The notes: generated by a model not told the origin, from the letters alone. DNA of 64,000 nucleotides from Pelistega sp. (GCA_030538255.1 JAUNUI010000006.1:62001-126000), one strand, 5' to 3'; positions 9,558 through 17,901 are shown, counted from the stretch's first letter. Made by a program: numbers and translations.

Positions 9558-9851
9558 ATGACAATCTACTTTATCACCCGCCATGCGGGCGCTGTGGAAT
9601 GGGCTAGGCAACAAGGCTTGGCTGTTGACCAGATGCTCTCTCATCTGGATATTCAAAACTTACAAGAAGGGGATACTGTCATTGGTACATTACCCGTGCA
9701 TATGGTGGCTGAGTTAACCAAGTTAAGTGTGAAATACTTACACTTAACCATGGACTTGCCAGAGCACTTGCGTGGTAAGGAGTTGAGTGCTGCTGATATG
9801 CAAGAAGCAGGGGTATTCTTGCAAGCTTACCAAGCCTGCAAAGTTGATTAA
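9558..9851 (+). CDS. csx16: CRISPR-associated protein Csx16 (putative ring nuclease)
   Basis: The 97-residue product matches the Csx16 family from its start (MTIYFITRHAGAVEWARQQG) through HLDIQNLQEGDTVIGTLPVHMVAEL and the YLHLTMDLPEHLRG segment. Csx16 accompanies type III systems and has been proposed to cleave cyclic oligoadenylate, switching off the effector RNase. Two in-frame ATGs exist, at 9540 and 9558. I use 9558 because family members start at this strand and GAGG lies 12 bases before it. It follows the CARF-HEPN gene by 90 bases. The ring-nuclease role is family-level inference; the assignment itself is firm. Confidence 0.87.
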   Translation: MTIYFITRHAGAVEWARQQGLAVDQMLSHLDIQNLQEGDTVIGTLPVHMVAELTKLSVKYLHLTMDLPEHLRGKELSAADMQEAGVFLQAYQACKVD

Positions 9852-10199
9852 GTGCTTGTAGAATAGTAGTGACTTTAAGCTATTCGCGCATGGCATAAAG
9901 CAGACTGCAGTTCGACGGTATGGCGTTAAGTGACAAAACTACTTCTTTATATCATATGAGATTTTAAATGCGATCTCCTCATGTTTGATGAATAATGAAA
10001 GTGTTATTTTGAATTTGAAATTATATCGCTGAAAGTTCATATTTGCTTAATGCCGTATGATTTGTTAGCAAATTTAGAGATGGGCGTATTTTGAAACGGG
10101 CATAATGCCAGAAAATTTATGTGATTTATGGCGCACAGTTAACAAACCTTGATATTGAAATTAAGCTGTGGGCGAAGAGGATTTAGGCTAGTAGACGTT
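9852..10199 (+). other. intergenic stretch inside the CRISPR island, no gene or array seen
   Basis: These 348 AT-rich bases lie between csx16 and the membrane-protein gene. I looked for regularly spaced direct repeats, as in a CRISPR array, and found none. No terminator with a T-run was seen, so read-through from the cmr operon to cas6 remains possible. An in-frame TTG at 10149 could extend the next gene, but it has no ribosome site. Confidence 0.5.
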
Positions 10200-10703
10200 A
10201 TGAAATTCATTAAGATTATTGATCAACATCCATGGAAAACTTTTATTGCTGTGAGCATCATTTTTGCGTTGCTCTGTTGGTTTTTATGGGAGTATGTTAC
10301 GCGTTTTAGTACTGTAATTGACGTAGTGACCATCTGGTTTGCGGGTGCAATTATGCTTATTTCTACGATTAACTACTTAAGAAATAGATCGAAGAAATTG
10401 TTAGATATGGAGGAGGTGAAAATTATTCTTCAAAATGGTGAGGATGTAAATTCAAAAAAAGAACTTGCTCAAACTATCATACGTTCAAATTTGACACGTG
10501 CTGAGTTAAAGGGATGTCTCAGAGACTGCCATAAGGTTAGTGGTGATTTTAATATTCCTTATCTTGGACAGAGAGCTTTTTCTCAAAATTTGTTGGACGC
10601 ACAACAAGGAAAAACCAACTCGGTACTTATTATATTAGAGGTGCCCAAGGCCTTAGGCAATAAAAAGCCTACCGATAACTTTATCACCTGTGAACTTAAA
10701 TAA
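10200..10703 (+). CDS. small two-helix membrane protein in a type III-B locus, unknown family
   Basis: The product (167 residues from ATG 10200; an in-frame TTG at 10149 would add 17) has two hydrophobic segments separated by a short loop: about residues 12-31 (FIAVSIIFALLCWFLWEYV) and 39-57 (VVTIWFAGAIMLISTI). A basic stretch (YLRNRSKK) follows, then about 110 hydrophilic residues predicted as mixed helix and strand, with the segments ELAQTIIRSNLTRAELKGCL and FNIPYLGQRAFSQNLLDAQ. By the positive-inside rule, the C-terminal domain should face the cytoplasm. I do not recognise the family and see no CARF, HEPN or nuclease motif. Its place between csx16 and cas6 makes it a candidate membrane effector or sensor of the Cmr system; this is inference from context. 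Confidence 0.7.
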   Translation: MKFIKIIDQHPWKTFIAVSIIFALLCWFLWEYVTRFSTVIDVVTIWFAGAIMLISTINYLRNRSKKLLDMEEVKIILQNGEDVNSKKELAQTIIRSNLTRAELKGCLRDCHKVSGDFNIPYLGQRAFSQNLLDAQQGKTNSVLIILEVPKALGNKKPTDNFITCELK

Positions 10704-10737
10704 TGTATGTCCTTTTTCTTGCATATATGAGTCAAAC

Positions 10738-11682
10738 ATGAACCACAACCTCCCAACCCAACTCCCACTCGCTCGCTACCGCTTCGACTTTACCATTACT
10801 CGTCGTCTTGAGCTTGCCGAGTATGCAGGCTCAGCCTTGCGTGGAGCTTTCGGTCATGCACTAAAGCGCTTAGCCTGTATAAATACAGAACAAGAGTTAT
10901 GCAACACATGCCTAATGAAGCAAAGTTGTCATTATGCGCATATTTTCGAGCCGCCTATTTTGCAAGAAACTGGCTTGCATAACTTGAATAAGATTCCAGC
11001 GCCTTATGTGATTGAGCCTCCACCTTGGGGCGAGTATACGTATGAAGTAGGACAGGTATTTAGTTTTCATATGGTATTGATGGGGGAGCAAGCGATCGGG
11101 CTTTTACCTTTAATTTCTTTAGCGTGGTCTCATGCATTCAATATGGGAGTTTCGGGTGGTCAGGGTATATTGAACGATATTCTCTATTGTCCTGCCGATG
11201 CGCAAGCGTATAGTATTCTTAAAAATCAAAAATTAGTTGAGCATCTCGCTACTGTCAATGTGCCTGCGGATTTGCCCAGTGAGATTGTGTTGAGCTTTGT
11301 GACTCCCTTACGTCTTCAAAGTAATGGAAAGGTACTTAATCAGCATACGATTAGTGGCTCTGCCTTATTGATGCAATTACTGCGTCGAGTATCCTTGGTT
11401 GCTGGGCAATATTGGCAGGCTCCGATGCAGGGTGATTTTGCTCAGCTCAAGGCGCAGGCTGTTCGTATTCCCAATCAGCATCTGCTTCAGTGGCAAGATT
11501 GGCAACGTTATTCAACCAGGCAAGAACAATATATGCACTTGGGGGGTGTTGTCGGTCATTGGCAATTTAAGGAGTTAGACTCATTATGGTCGTCTTTATT
11601 CTTTATAGCGCAGTGGTTGCACTTGGGGAAGAATGCTTCGTTCGGCTTGGGTAATTACACTTTGCATTCATCGCCTAATTAA
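10738..11682 (+). CDS. cas6: CRISPR repeat endoribonuclease Cas6
   Basis: Cas6 cleaves the CRISPR precursor transcript within each repeat to give crRNAs for the Cmr complex. From ATG 10738 the protein is 314 residues. An upstream in-frame GTG at 10690 would overlap the previous gene and adds residues unlike the family. The N-terminus (ARYRFDFTITRRLELAEYAGSALRGAFGHAL) is the classic Cas6 entry into the first RRM fold. A cysteine cluster (C-x2-C-x5-C, about residues 55-64) may bind metal, as in a known Cas6 subgroup. The C-terminal half contains the glycine-rich loop LGKNASFGLGNY. The gene ends the cas cluster, 22 bases before a strong terminator. The presence of Cas6 implies a functional array somewhere outside this window. 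Confidence 0.88.
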   Translation: MNHNLPTQLPLARYRFDFTITRRLELAEYAGSALRGAFGHALKRLACINTEQELCNTCLMKQSCHYAHIFEPPILQETGLHNLNKIPAPYVIEPPPWGEYTYEVGQVFSFHMVLMGEQAIGLLPLISLAWSHAFNMGVSGGQGILNDILYCPADAQAYSILKNQKLVEHLATVNVPADLPSEIVLSFVTPLRLQSNGKVLNQHTISGSALLMQLLRRVSLVAGQYWQAPMQGDFAQLKAQAVRIPNQHLLQWQDWQRYSTRQEQYMHLGGVVGHWQFKELDSLWSSLFFIAQWLHLGKNASFGLGNYTLHSSPN

Positions 11683-11703
11683 ACTTCAAGCTAAATTTTG
11701 AGC

Positions 11704-11732
11704 GCACAAGCATTAAGTGTTTGTGCGTTTTC
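11704..11732 (+). terminator. intrinsic terminator after cas6
   Basis: A 10-bp stem (CGCACAAGCA paired with TGTTTGTGCG, one G-U) encloses a TTAAG loop and is followed by TTTT. It lies 22 bases after the cas6 stop and closes the CRISPR island. Confidence 0.75.
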
Positions 11733-11882
11733 CATGTCTTAATATAAATCCCCATTGACAATAAATATCAAGCTCCATCTTTAATAATAAATAAGCACTA
11801 TTTATTGTAATAAAAGTCATATAAAGCGTCTAAATAAGACAACTTACATAGAAATGTCATGATGAAATGGTACAATAACGAC

Positions 11883-11981
11883 AGTTCCAGGTGCTGGGTT
11901 TAGAATCAAGTGAATTGCTTGCTTCTAGGGTTAATACGCAACGCCAAGGTTAATATTTTGTGCCAGTAGGGCACTTTTTTA
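11883..11981 (+). promoter_or_regulatory. structured leader with attenuator-like terminator before the CoA-transferase gene
   Basis: Downstream of a TACAAT -10-like box (11871-11876), the leader holds a small CCAG/CTGG hairpin (11887-11897), a 10-position hairpin with one mismatch (11901-11910 with 11918-11927), and a GTGCC/GGCAC hairpin (11960-11974) followed by six Ts. The last element is a typical intrinsic terminator, but it lies only 19 bases before the start codon of the next gene. This layout fits a riboswitch or attenuator. I do not match it to a known class. Confidence 0.5.
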
Positions 11982-11999
11982 TTTTGCGAAGATGGACAT

Positions 12000-13520
12000 A
12001 TGACAAAACACTCTAGAATTAAATGTGCAGCATTGTTAGACCGTATTATGAGCGCCGAACAAGCGGCTGAGTTGATCGCATCGGATGTGAATGTTGGTAT
12101 GAGTGGTTTTACGGGTTCAGGTTATCCGAAAGAGGTGCCTGTGGCGTTAGCGAAACGCATTCGCGCTGAGCACGATAAGGGTAATCCATTTAAAATTAAT
12201 GTGTGGACAGGTGCATCAACAGCTCCTGAGCTTGATGGTGCCTTGGCTGAGGTTGATGCCATCGGCATGCGCTTACCTTACCAATCTGACCCAGTTGCAC
12301 GTCGTAAGATTAATACGGGTGAGATGGAATATATGGATATTCACTTATCGCACGTGGCTCAACATGCCTGGTTTGGCTTTTACGGTAAGTTAGATATTGC
12401 GATTATTGAAGTGGTGGGTATTCATGAAGATGGCACCTTAATTCCTGCTGCCTCAGTGGGTAATAATAAGACCTGGATTGATCGTGCAGATAAAGTAATT
12501 CTTGAAGTGAACTATGCGCTGAATGAAAAACTTGAGGGTATGCATGATATCTATTATGGTACAGAGTTGCCTCCTCATCGTAAACCAGTGCCGATTGAAC
12601 ATGCGGAAGAGCGTATCGGTTTGCCATACTATCTATGCCCACAAGAGAAAATTATCGCAATTGTGGAAACCAATGGCCAAGACCGCGTGAACAAATTCAC
12701 TGAGCCTGACGAGGGTTCGAAGAAAATCGCTTCTCACATCATTAACTTCTTAAAGCAAGAAGTGACTAAGGGTGTGTTACCACCGAACTTACTACCAATT
12801 CAGTCGGGTGTAGGCAATATTGCGAATGCAGTATTGGCGGGCTTGAACGAGGGTGATTTTGAAAATCTAGTCTCATTCACCGAAGTGATTCAAGACGGTA
12901 TGCTAGAGATGATTAAGTCGGGCAAGATGGTGCATGTGTCGGCAACCTCACTTTCTTTGAGTCCTGAAGGCATTAAAGAGTTAAATGACAATATCGACTT
13001 CTATCGCGATAAGATTATTCTACGTACACAAGAGATGAGTAACCACCCTGAAGTGGTGCGTCGTCTAGGAATTCTCGCGATTAACGGCATGGTTGAAGCG
13101 GACATCTACGGTAATGTGAACTCTACTCACGTGATGGGTAGCGATATTATTAACGGTATTGGCGGTTCTGGTGACTTCGCCCGTAACGGCTATATCTGTT
13201 TCTTCGTACGCCCATCGATTGCCAAGGGCGGTGATATATCTGGTATCGTACCAATGGTCTCACACGTTGACCATACTGAGCATGACACACAGATTCTTGT
13301 CACTGAGCAAGGTCTTGCCGACTTACGTGGTTTATCACCGCGTCAACGTGCGAAAGTCATTATCGAAAACTGTGCGCATCCTGACTATAAAGATGAACTA
13401 CGTAGTTACTTTGAGCGTGCTTGTGAAGAAGCCAAAGGTCATACGCCACATATCTTGTCTGAGGCATTAAGCTGGCATGATCGCTTCCGTAAGACGGGCT
13501 CTATGAAGAAAAAGGACTAA
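12000..13520 (+). CDS. acetyl-CoA hydrolase / succinyl-CoA:acetate CoA-transferase family protein
   Basis: Class I CoA-transferases of this family move CoA between acetate and succinate or hydrolyse acetyl-CoA, linking acetate use to the TCA cycle. The 506-residue length matches. Motifs visible are GMSGFTGSGYPKEVP near the N-terminus, the substrate-loop GVGNIANAVLAGL, and SFTEVIQDGML with Glu295 at the position of the catalytic glutamate of AarC-type enzymes. NGIGGSGDFARNGYI lies in the C-terminal domain. The gene is monocistronic: a structured leader lies before it and a terminator lies after it. I do not give a symbol because the family splits between hydrolase and transferase activities that cannot be separated here. 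Confidence 0.88.
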   Translation: MTKHSRIKCAALLDRIMSAEQAAELIASDVNVGMSGFTGSGYPKEVPVALAKRIRAEHDKGNPFKINVWTGASTAPELDGALAEVDAIGMRLPYQSDPVARRKINTGEMEYMDIHLSHVAQHAWFGFYGKLDIAIIEVVGIHEDGTLIPAASVGNNKTWIDRADKVILEVNYALNEKLEGMHDIYYGTELPPHRKPVPIEHAEERIGLPYYLCPQEKIIAIVETNGQDRVNKFTEPDEGSKKIASHIINFLKQEVTKGVLPPNLLPIQSGVGNIANAVLAGLNEGDFENLVSFTEVIQDGMLEMIKSGKMVHVSATSLSLSPEGIKELNDNIDFYRDKIILRTQEMSNHPEVVRRLGILAINGMVEADIYGNVNSTHVMGSDIINGIGGSGDFARNGYICFFVRPSIAKGGDISGIVPMVSHVDHTEHDTQILVTEQGLADLRGLSPRQRAKVIIENCAHPDYKDELRSYFERACEEAKGHTPHILSEALSWHDRFRKTGSMKKKD

Positions 13521-13588
13521 GTGAATTGGCTCTATCTCCTCGTCAGAGCAGTAAGAGAGGATGATTACATATTCAGGTCTTAATATTA

Positions 13589-13624
13589 AAGACAGATTCA
13601 TATAAGGTGAGTCTGTCTTTTTTG
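13589..13624 (+). terminator. intrinsic terminator after the CoA-transferase gene
   Basis: AAGACAGATTCA pairs with TGAGTCTGTCTT (one mismatch) around a seven-base loop, followed by a T-run. The rest of the 528-base gap up to 14048 is AT-rich, with short TAACATAACATAACG-like runs near 13870 and no gene that I can support. Confidence 0.75.
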
Positions 13625-14048
13625 TTATTATTAATTTTATAAAAACATTCACTTGATTCATGCTGCTACATAAAAATATCTTAAGAAGCATCATGGCTAA
13701 TAAACAGTTATATTGAGAGAAAGGTTTAGCGCACTCAAACTATTCCCCTTGGATTGACTAGGACATATGTTCTTTTATCATCCTGTGGAATCCCTATTTT
13801 TGATATCTAATAATTGTCATAAAAATATAATATTAACCTGCTTATATAGCCAAATATAACGTTATAACATAACATAACGAAAAAAATATAATACAAAGTC
13901 TTTAAAATTTTGATTTTGAAGAGTAGAATAAATCGCTATGGCAGTGCAGAGTTGAGATGTGGATTCTTTCAATCTGACAGTGAAGCTCATGCGCTGATGT
14001 ACTTGAATTCCAAGTTCCTAATGCCTGTTTTTCTCCAAGGAGTGTGCA

Positions 14049-15314
14049 ATGAATCCATTAAGTGAAGCTTTAGCAGCTCGTTTAGATGAGCTTTTACCGA
14101 ATCTAGTAGAAATCTATAAAGACTTCCACCGTAATCCTGAGTTGTCGATGCAGGAGTTTCGTACGGCGAAGATCGTGGCCGATTATTTGTCTCAACTTGA
14201 AGGGGTTGAGGTGACAACTGAGATTGGTGTCACGGGCGTCGTTGGTGTAATACGCAATGGTGAGGGGCCTGTGATCATGTTGCGTGCGGATATGGATGCT
14301 TTACCAGTGACTGAAGCCAGCGGCGTTGACTATGCCAGTACTGTGCGTGCGCGTGATGAAGAGGGCAATGATATTGGTGTCGCCCATGCTTGCGGTCATG
14401 ATTTTCATACGACTTGGTTAATGGGGGCAGCGAAGATTTTAGTCGAGCATAAGGATCTCTGGAAGGGTACGGTGCTTCTTGTTTTCCAACCTGGTGAGGA
14501 AGTCGCCCGTGGTGCGCAAAGCATGGTCGATGATGGTATGTGCGATCGCTTCCCGAAACCTGATGTGATTTTAGGTCAACACGTGATGGTGGGTAAGGCG
14601 GGTAATGTGATGTATAAGGCGGGTACCATTCTGTCAGCAGGTGATAGTCTTAAGGTGCGCTTATTCGGTCGTGGTTCGCACGGTTCTCAGCCGCAGACCT
14701 CGATTGACCCAGTGATTATGGCGGCGTCTACAGCTTTGCGTCTGCAAACTATTGTGTCGCGTGAGATTGCACCAACTGATTCTGCGGTATTAACTATTGG
14801 TGCTTTGCAGGCAGGCACGAAGGAAAATATTATTCCTGATGAGGCTACCCTAAAGCTCAATATCCGTACCTATGATGAGAATGTGCGTGACCATATGTTG
14901 AGTGCGGTGCGTCGTATTTGTTGTGCAGAATGTCAGGCATCGAATGCACCATCAGAGCCAGAATTTACCGTATTAAACAGCTATCCATTAACCCGTAATG
15001 ATGTGGAATCTACCCATAAAGTGGCGAAAGCCTTTAAAGCACAATTCCAAGATAATGCCTTTGAAACTGGGCCAGCAGCAGCGAGTGAGGACTTCAGTAT
15101 CTTTGGTCGTACCTGGGGCAGCCCATATGTGTTCTGGTTTGTTGGTGGTACGGATGCAGCGACCTATGATGATGCCGCGAGCCGTAATGCGATTAACATG
15201 ATCCCAAGTAATCACTCACCGAAGTACGCACCGGTCTTACATCCGACCTTAGAGACTGGTTTATTCTCTATGTTGACGGCAGCTTCGGCTTGGTTGTGCC
15301 CTGAGAATGCTTAA
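14049..15314 (+). CDS. M20-family amidohydrolase (hippurate hydrolase / N-acyl amino acid amidohydrolase type)
   Basis: Members of this family hydrolyse N-acyl amino acids such as hippurate or acetylated amino acids, using two metal ions. The 421-residue protein shows the metal and catalytic motifs in order: MLRADMDALPV (about residues 77-87), ACGHDFHTTWLMGAA (about 115-129) and LVFQPGEEVARGAQ (about 145-158). The dimerisation or lid domain contains GSHGSQPQTSIDP, and the C-terminus has the conserved ASEDFSIF. An AAGGAG site lies just before the ATG. The substrate is not readable. Hippurate would release benzoate, which the ben cluster at 55-62 kb could use, but that link is speculative. Confidence 0.9.
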   Translation: MNPLSEALAARLDELLPNLVEIYKDFHRNPELSMQEFRTAKIVADYLSQLEGVEVTTEIGVTGVVGVIRNGEGPVIMLRADMDALPVTEASGVDYASTVRARDEEGNDIGVAHACGHDFHTTWLMGAAKILVEHKDLWKGTVLLVFQPGEEVARGAQSMVDDGMCDRFPKPDVILGQHVMVGKAGNVMYKAGTILSAGDSLKVRLFGRGSHGSQPQTSIDPVIMAASTALRLQTIVSREIAPTDSAVLTIGALQAGTKENIIPDEATLKLNIRTYDENVRDHMLSAVRRICCAECQASNAPSEPEFTVLNSYPLTRNDVESTHKVAKAFKAQFQDNAFETGPAAASEDFSIFGRTWGSPYVFWFVGGTDAATYDDAASRNAINMIPSNHSPKYAPVLHPTLETGLFSMLTAASAWLCPENA

Positions 15315-15635
15315 TGAGTCGATGATAGTAAAAGCTATATCAGTATGGCGCATCGCCAATGGTGCGCCATTCTTGTTTGCTGAGGCAGGTGATTGTGCAT
15401 AACAATGGTGGCCTTTTACTTCAGTCAGTCGGAGGCCCAAAAGCTTAACTATTGAGCGAAGCGCCTTGCCTTTTAACCGTGTTGCTCGTCTTTATGGTAT
15501 TGAGCATTAGCGGAAAACGAGATGCGCTTATTAAAAAGAGGCAGTCTTGCCTTTTAACCTTCATGCCCCGTATTCATCGCAGCTAACATCGTTGGACAAT
15601 CGCGTCTAAGCAAGCTCATAGCATAATGCTAGGCA
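15315..15635 (+). other. convergent intergenic region with a hairpin and a 14-base direct repeat
   Basis: An 8-bp perfect stem, ATGGCGCA (15345-15352) with TGCGCCAT (15363-15370), followed by TTCTTGTTT, may terminate the amidohydrolase transcript. CTTGCCTTTTAACC occurs at 15465-15478 and again at 15546-15559. No coding sequence is supported. Confidence 0.45.
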
Positions 15636-16928
15636 TTAAACTATCTGTCGGGCATAACTCATCAGTATCATCGCAATATTAACAACAATAATTACGCCGA
15701 AGCCCAATATGAGCTTAGTACGGGTCGGTGGAGCGGACAAAGAAATTCCCAGTATGGCTTTGAGAACGTTATTGCTGAACGTAGCCTGAAGCGTGGCTAA
15801 GATGAGCAGGTTTATAGTGATATTGTGATTGCTTTGGAACAAATTGATAAGGAAGGGGTCAATGTCAGTAAAGCCCACTAATAACGATAAGATTTTTAGG
15901 CCGGCATCGCCATAATGCTGATTAATGAAATAGGTTAGGCTCGTGAAAACAATATAAAGCACTGAGAAAACTAAGGCAATTTTAAACTCAAGAGGGTTAG
16001 TGTTTTCGTGATTGATGCTCTCATGACTGGCTGTCACAACTGGATTACCCTGAGATTGATATAAATAGAAAGCAACGCCTAGGCTAATCAGGAATACAGC
16101 TAAGAAATAGGGAAGGATAGCAAACGCGGAATTATGATTGAATACCAGGGCTAAGACCCATAAGCGCAGATACATCATTGAGGTCGCCACAATGATAGAG
16201 CCCGCATATTGTCCAGGGCTATGCAATTGATCATGGCTTTGTCGTGCCACAATCGCTGTGCTTGCTGTACTGCTATAGAGCCCACCTAAAACCCCAGTTA
16301 GCCATAAGCCAGCATGCGGAAATATATATTTCTTCAGAATATAGCTAGCATACGAAATACCTGAAATGACGACAACCGCAAGCCATATCCTATAAGCAGA
16401 AACTGGAATAAACGGGCTAATTTCTTCTTTGGGCAAAATAGGGAGAATAATACCCGCCATGACAATGAACTTACTTAACGTAAAAAATTCATTACTATCA
16501 ATCTTCTGCGAGAGCTTTTCGAAATACCCCTTCATCTCTGCAAGCACTAGGAGTAAGACATAGACTAGGATACTTAACCAATGTGCTTGCTGAATAACGA
16601 TAAGGGGCATAATGTAAATCAGCAAGGCAAGAATTTCAGTGGTTAAACCATAGCCTTGCTTTTCGACCATTTTACGCTGATAAAAAAGCGCGAAGAAACC
16701 GCCTAATATCACTAAACCCACGAGGAAAAAGGCAATATAATCTTGCAACGCGAGCAGATAGCCCATCAAGCCAATAAAGGTGAAGGTCCTGTCCGTGCCA
16801 AAAGTCGTCTTGTTCTTTAATTGATAATGGCGTTTCTGCTCCATACCAATTAAGAGAGAGAAGCCCAACACGATAAGCAAATCAGTAAATTCTTTGGGGA
16901 TTGCTTGTAAGATACTTAAGGTGTTCAT
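15636..16928 (-). CDS. MgtC/SapB and DUF4010 family inner-membrane protein
   Basis: The 430-residue protein is almost wholly hydrophobic, with about 11-13 predicted membrane helices. The N-terminal part matches the MgtC/SapB-type helix pair (LLIVLGFSLLIGMEQKR, then a short loop and TFTFIGLMGYLLALQ). The longer C-terminal part is the DUF4010 type (GLWLTGVLGGLYSSTASTAIVARQS is a typical core). The function of this fused family is unknown; a transporter or ion-related role is sometimes inferred. It is alone on its strand and convergent with the amidohydrolase gene. Confidence 0.8.
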   Translation of the reverse strand: MNTLSILQAIPKEFTDLLIVLGFSLLIGMEQKRHYQLKNKTTFGTDRTFTFIGLMGYLLALQDYIAFFLVGLVILGGFFALFYQRKMVEKQGYGLTTEILALLIYIMPLIVIQQAHWLSILVYVLLLVLAEMKGYFEKLSQKIDSNEFFTLSKFIVMAGIILPILPKEEISPFIPVSAYRIWLAVVVISGISYASYILKKYIFPHAGLWLTGVLGGLYSSTASTAIVARQSHDQLHSPGQYAGSIIVATSMMYLRLWVLALVFNHNSAFAILPYFLAVFLISLGVAFYLYQSQGNPVVTASHESINHENTNPLEFKIALVFSVLYIVFTSLTYFINQHYGDAGLKILSLLVGFTDIDPFLINLFQSNHNITINLLILATLQATFSNNVLKAILGISLSAPPTRTKLILGFGVIIVVNIAMILMSYARQIV

Positions 16929-17138
16929 GTATCCCTCAAAATAAATCGATAGAAGTCAGAGGTTGAGAGCGAGGAGTAGGGTGGTATTGTGCCTATTGCG
17001 AAAAGTAACTACGTAGACGCTAACTGTTAAATAGCCACTCTTATTGGCCACTAGTTTACTCCTAATTATTAGGAAGTAAAATTTTAGTCTCAGTAAATTT
17101 TCTGTTTATTGTATGAAGGCTCGGTGAGAGCTCTACTA

Positions 17139-17185
17139 TTTACATTGGCAAAGTAAGATTGTATACTGTGTAGCATCAGTACACA
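17139..17185 (+). promoter_or_regulatory. promoter and overlapping operator of higBA
   Basis: TTTACA (17139-17144) and TATACT (17162-17167) are separated by exactly 17 bases, a good sigma-70 promoter. The inverted repeat TGTATACTG (17160-17168) / CAGTACACA (17177-17185), with one mismatch, overlaps the -10 box. It is 12 bases before the toxin ATG. It is the expected binding site for HigA or the HigBA complex, giving autoregulation. Confidence 0.75.
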
Positions 17186-17196
17186 ATCCAAATAAT

Positions 17197-17475
17197 ATGA
17201 TTAAATCCTTTAAACACAAAGGCTTACAAAAGTTTTTTGAAACGGGAAGCACTTCAGGCATACAAGCTAAGCATGCGGCAAGATTGGGTGCTCAGTTGCT
17301 TTTGCTTAATACTGCAAAAAGTCCTAAAGAGCTTAATATTCCGAATTGGCGTTTACATCCATTAGGAGGTCGCTTAAAAGGTCACTGCTCCTTAGTTGTT
17401 AATGCCAATTGGCGACTAACATTTATGTTTGATGGTGAAGATGTATTTATTGTGGACTATCAAGATTATCATTAA
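17197..17475 (+). CDS. higB: HigB-type toxin of a type II toxin-antitoxin system
   Basis: HigB toxins are RelE-fold ribonucleases that cut mRNA on the ribosome. The 92-residue protein has the family's pattern: IKSFKHKGLQKFFETG at the start, HAARLGAQLLLLNTA, then NWRLHPLGGRLKGHCSL and NWRLTFMFDGEDVFIVDYQDYH at the end. Toxin-first order, an antitoxin gene 10 bases downstream, and an operator overlapping the promoter are all standard for higBA. Confidence 0.92.
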   Translation: MIKSFKHKGLQKFFETGSTSGIQAKHAARLGAQLLLLNTAKSPKELNIPNWRLHPLGGRLKGHCSLVVNANWRLTFMFDGEDVFIVDYQDYH

Positions 17476-17485
17476 GAGGTAAAAA

Positions 17486-17770
17486 ATGAAGATGTATAAC
17501 CCACCACATCCAGGTGTTATTGTGAGAGACTATCTGGAAGGAATTACCGTAACTGAGGCCGCCAAGCACTTAGGTATTACGCGTACAGCTTTGTCTCGTA
17601 TTTTGAATGGGAAAACTGGCATTTCGCCAGAAATGGCCTTGCGGTTAGAAGAGGCGTTTGGGGCGACAAGTGCGCAAACATGGTTGGCCATGCAAGCTGA
17701 GTATGATCTTTGGCAAGCTCAGCAACATCGTCAATATGTGGTTGAGCCATTTGGGTTTGCTGCGGCTTAG
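17486..17770 (+). CDS. higA: HigA-type antitoxin, HTH XRE family
   Basis: HigA neutralises HigB and represses the operon. The 94-residue protein opens with NPPHPGVIVRDYLEG, the HigA/VapI-type start. A helix-turn-helix follows (VTEAAKHLGITRTALSRILNGKTGIS, about residues 23-48), then EMALRLEEAFGATSAQTWLAMQAEYDLWQA. AGAGG lies 8 bases before the ATG. It is co-transcribed with higB. Confidence 0.93.
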   Translation: MKMYNPPHPGVIVRDYLEGITVTEAAKHLGITRTALSRILNGKTGISPEMALRLEEAFGATSAQTWLAMQAEYDLWQAQQHRQYVVEPFGFAAA

Positions 17771-17863
17771 TGCAGATTTAATCTTGATGGCTGCGTAGTT
17801 TTCGCTATGAAATTAATCTCTTGAAGGGATGTCACACTTTCTTCACACCAGATTGAATAATAT

Positions 17864-17886
17864 AAAAAAACCACTCGATTGAGCGG
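17864..17886 (-). terminator. second minus-strand terminator downstream of the tRNA gene
   Basis: Read on the minus strand, CCGCTC and GAGTGG pair (one G-U) around a four-base loop and are followed by seven Ts. It lies beyond the first tRNA terminator, so the two act in tandem. Confidence 0.55.
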
Positions 17887-17901
17887 CTTATACAGTACTG
17901 T

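Noticed and set aside
928-12000. CRISPR repeat-spacer array near the cas genes
   Set aside because: I read the gaps on both sides and between the cas genes for regularly spaced direct repeats of 25-40 bases and found none; only single hairpins occur.
16929-17196. Extra gene between the MgtC-like protein and higB
   Set aside because: No frame of useful length; the region holds the divergent promoters.
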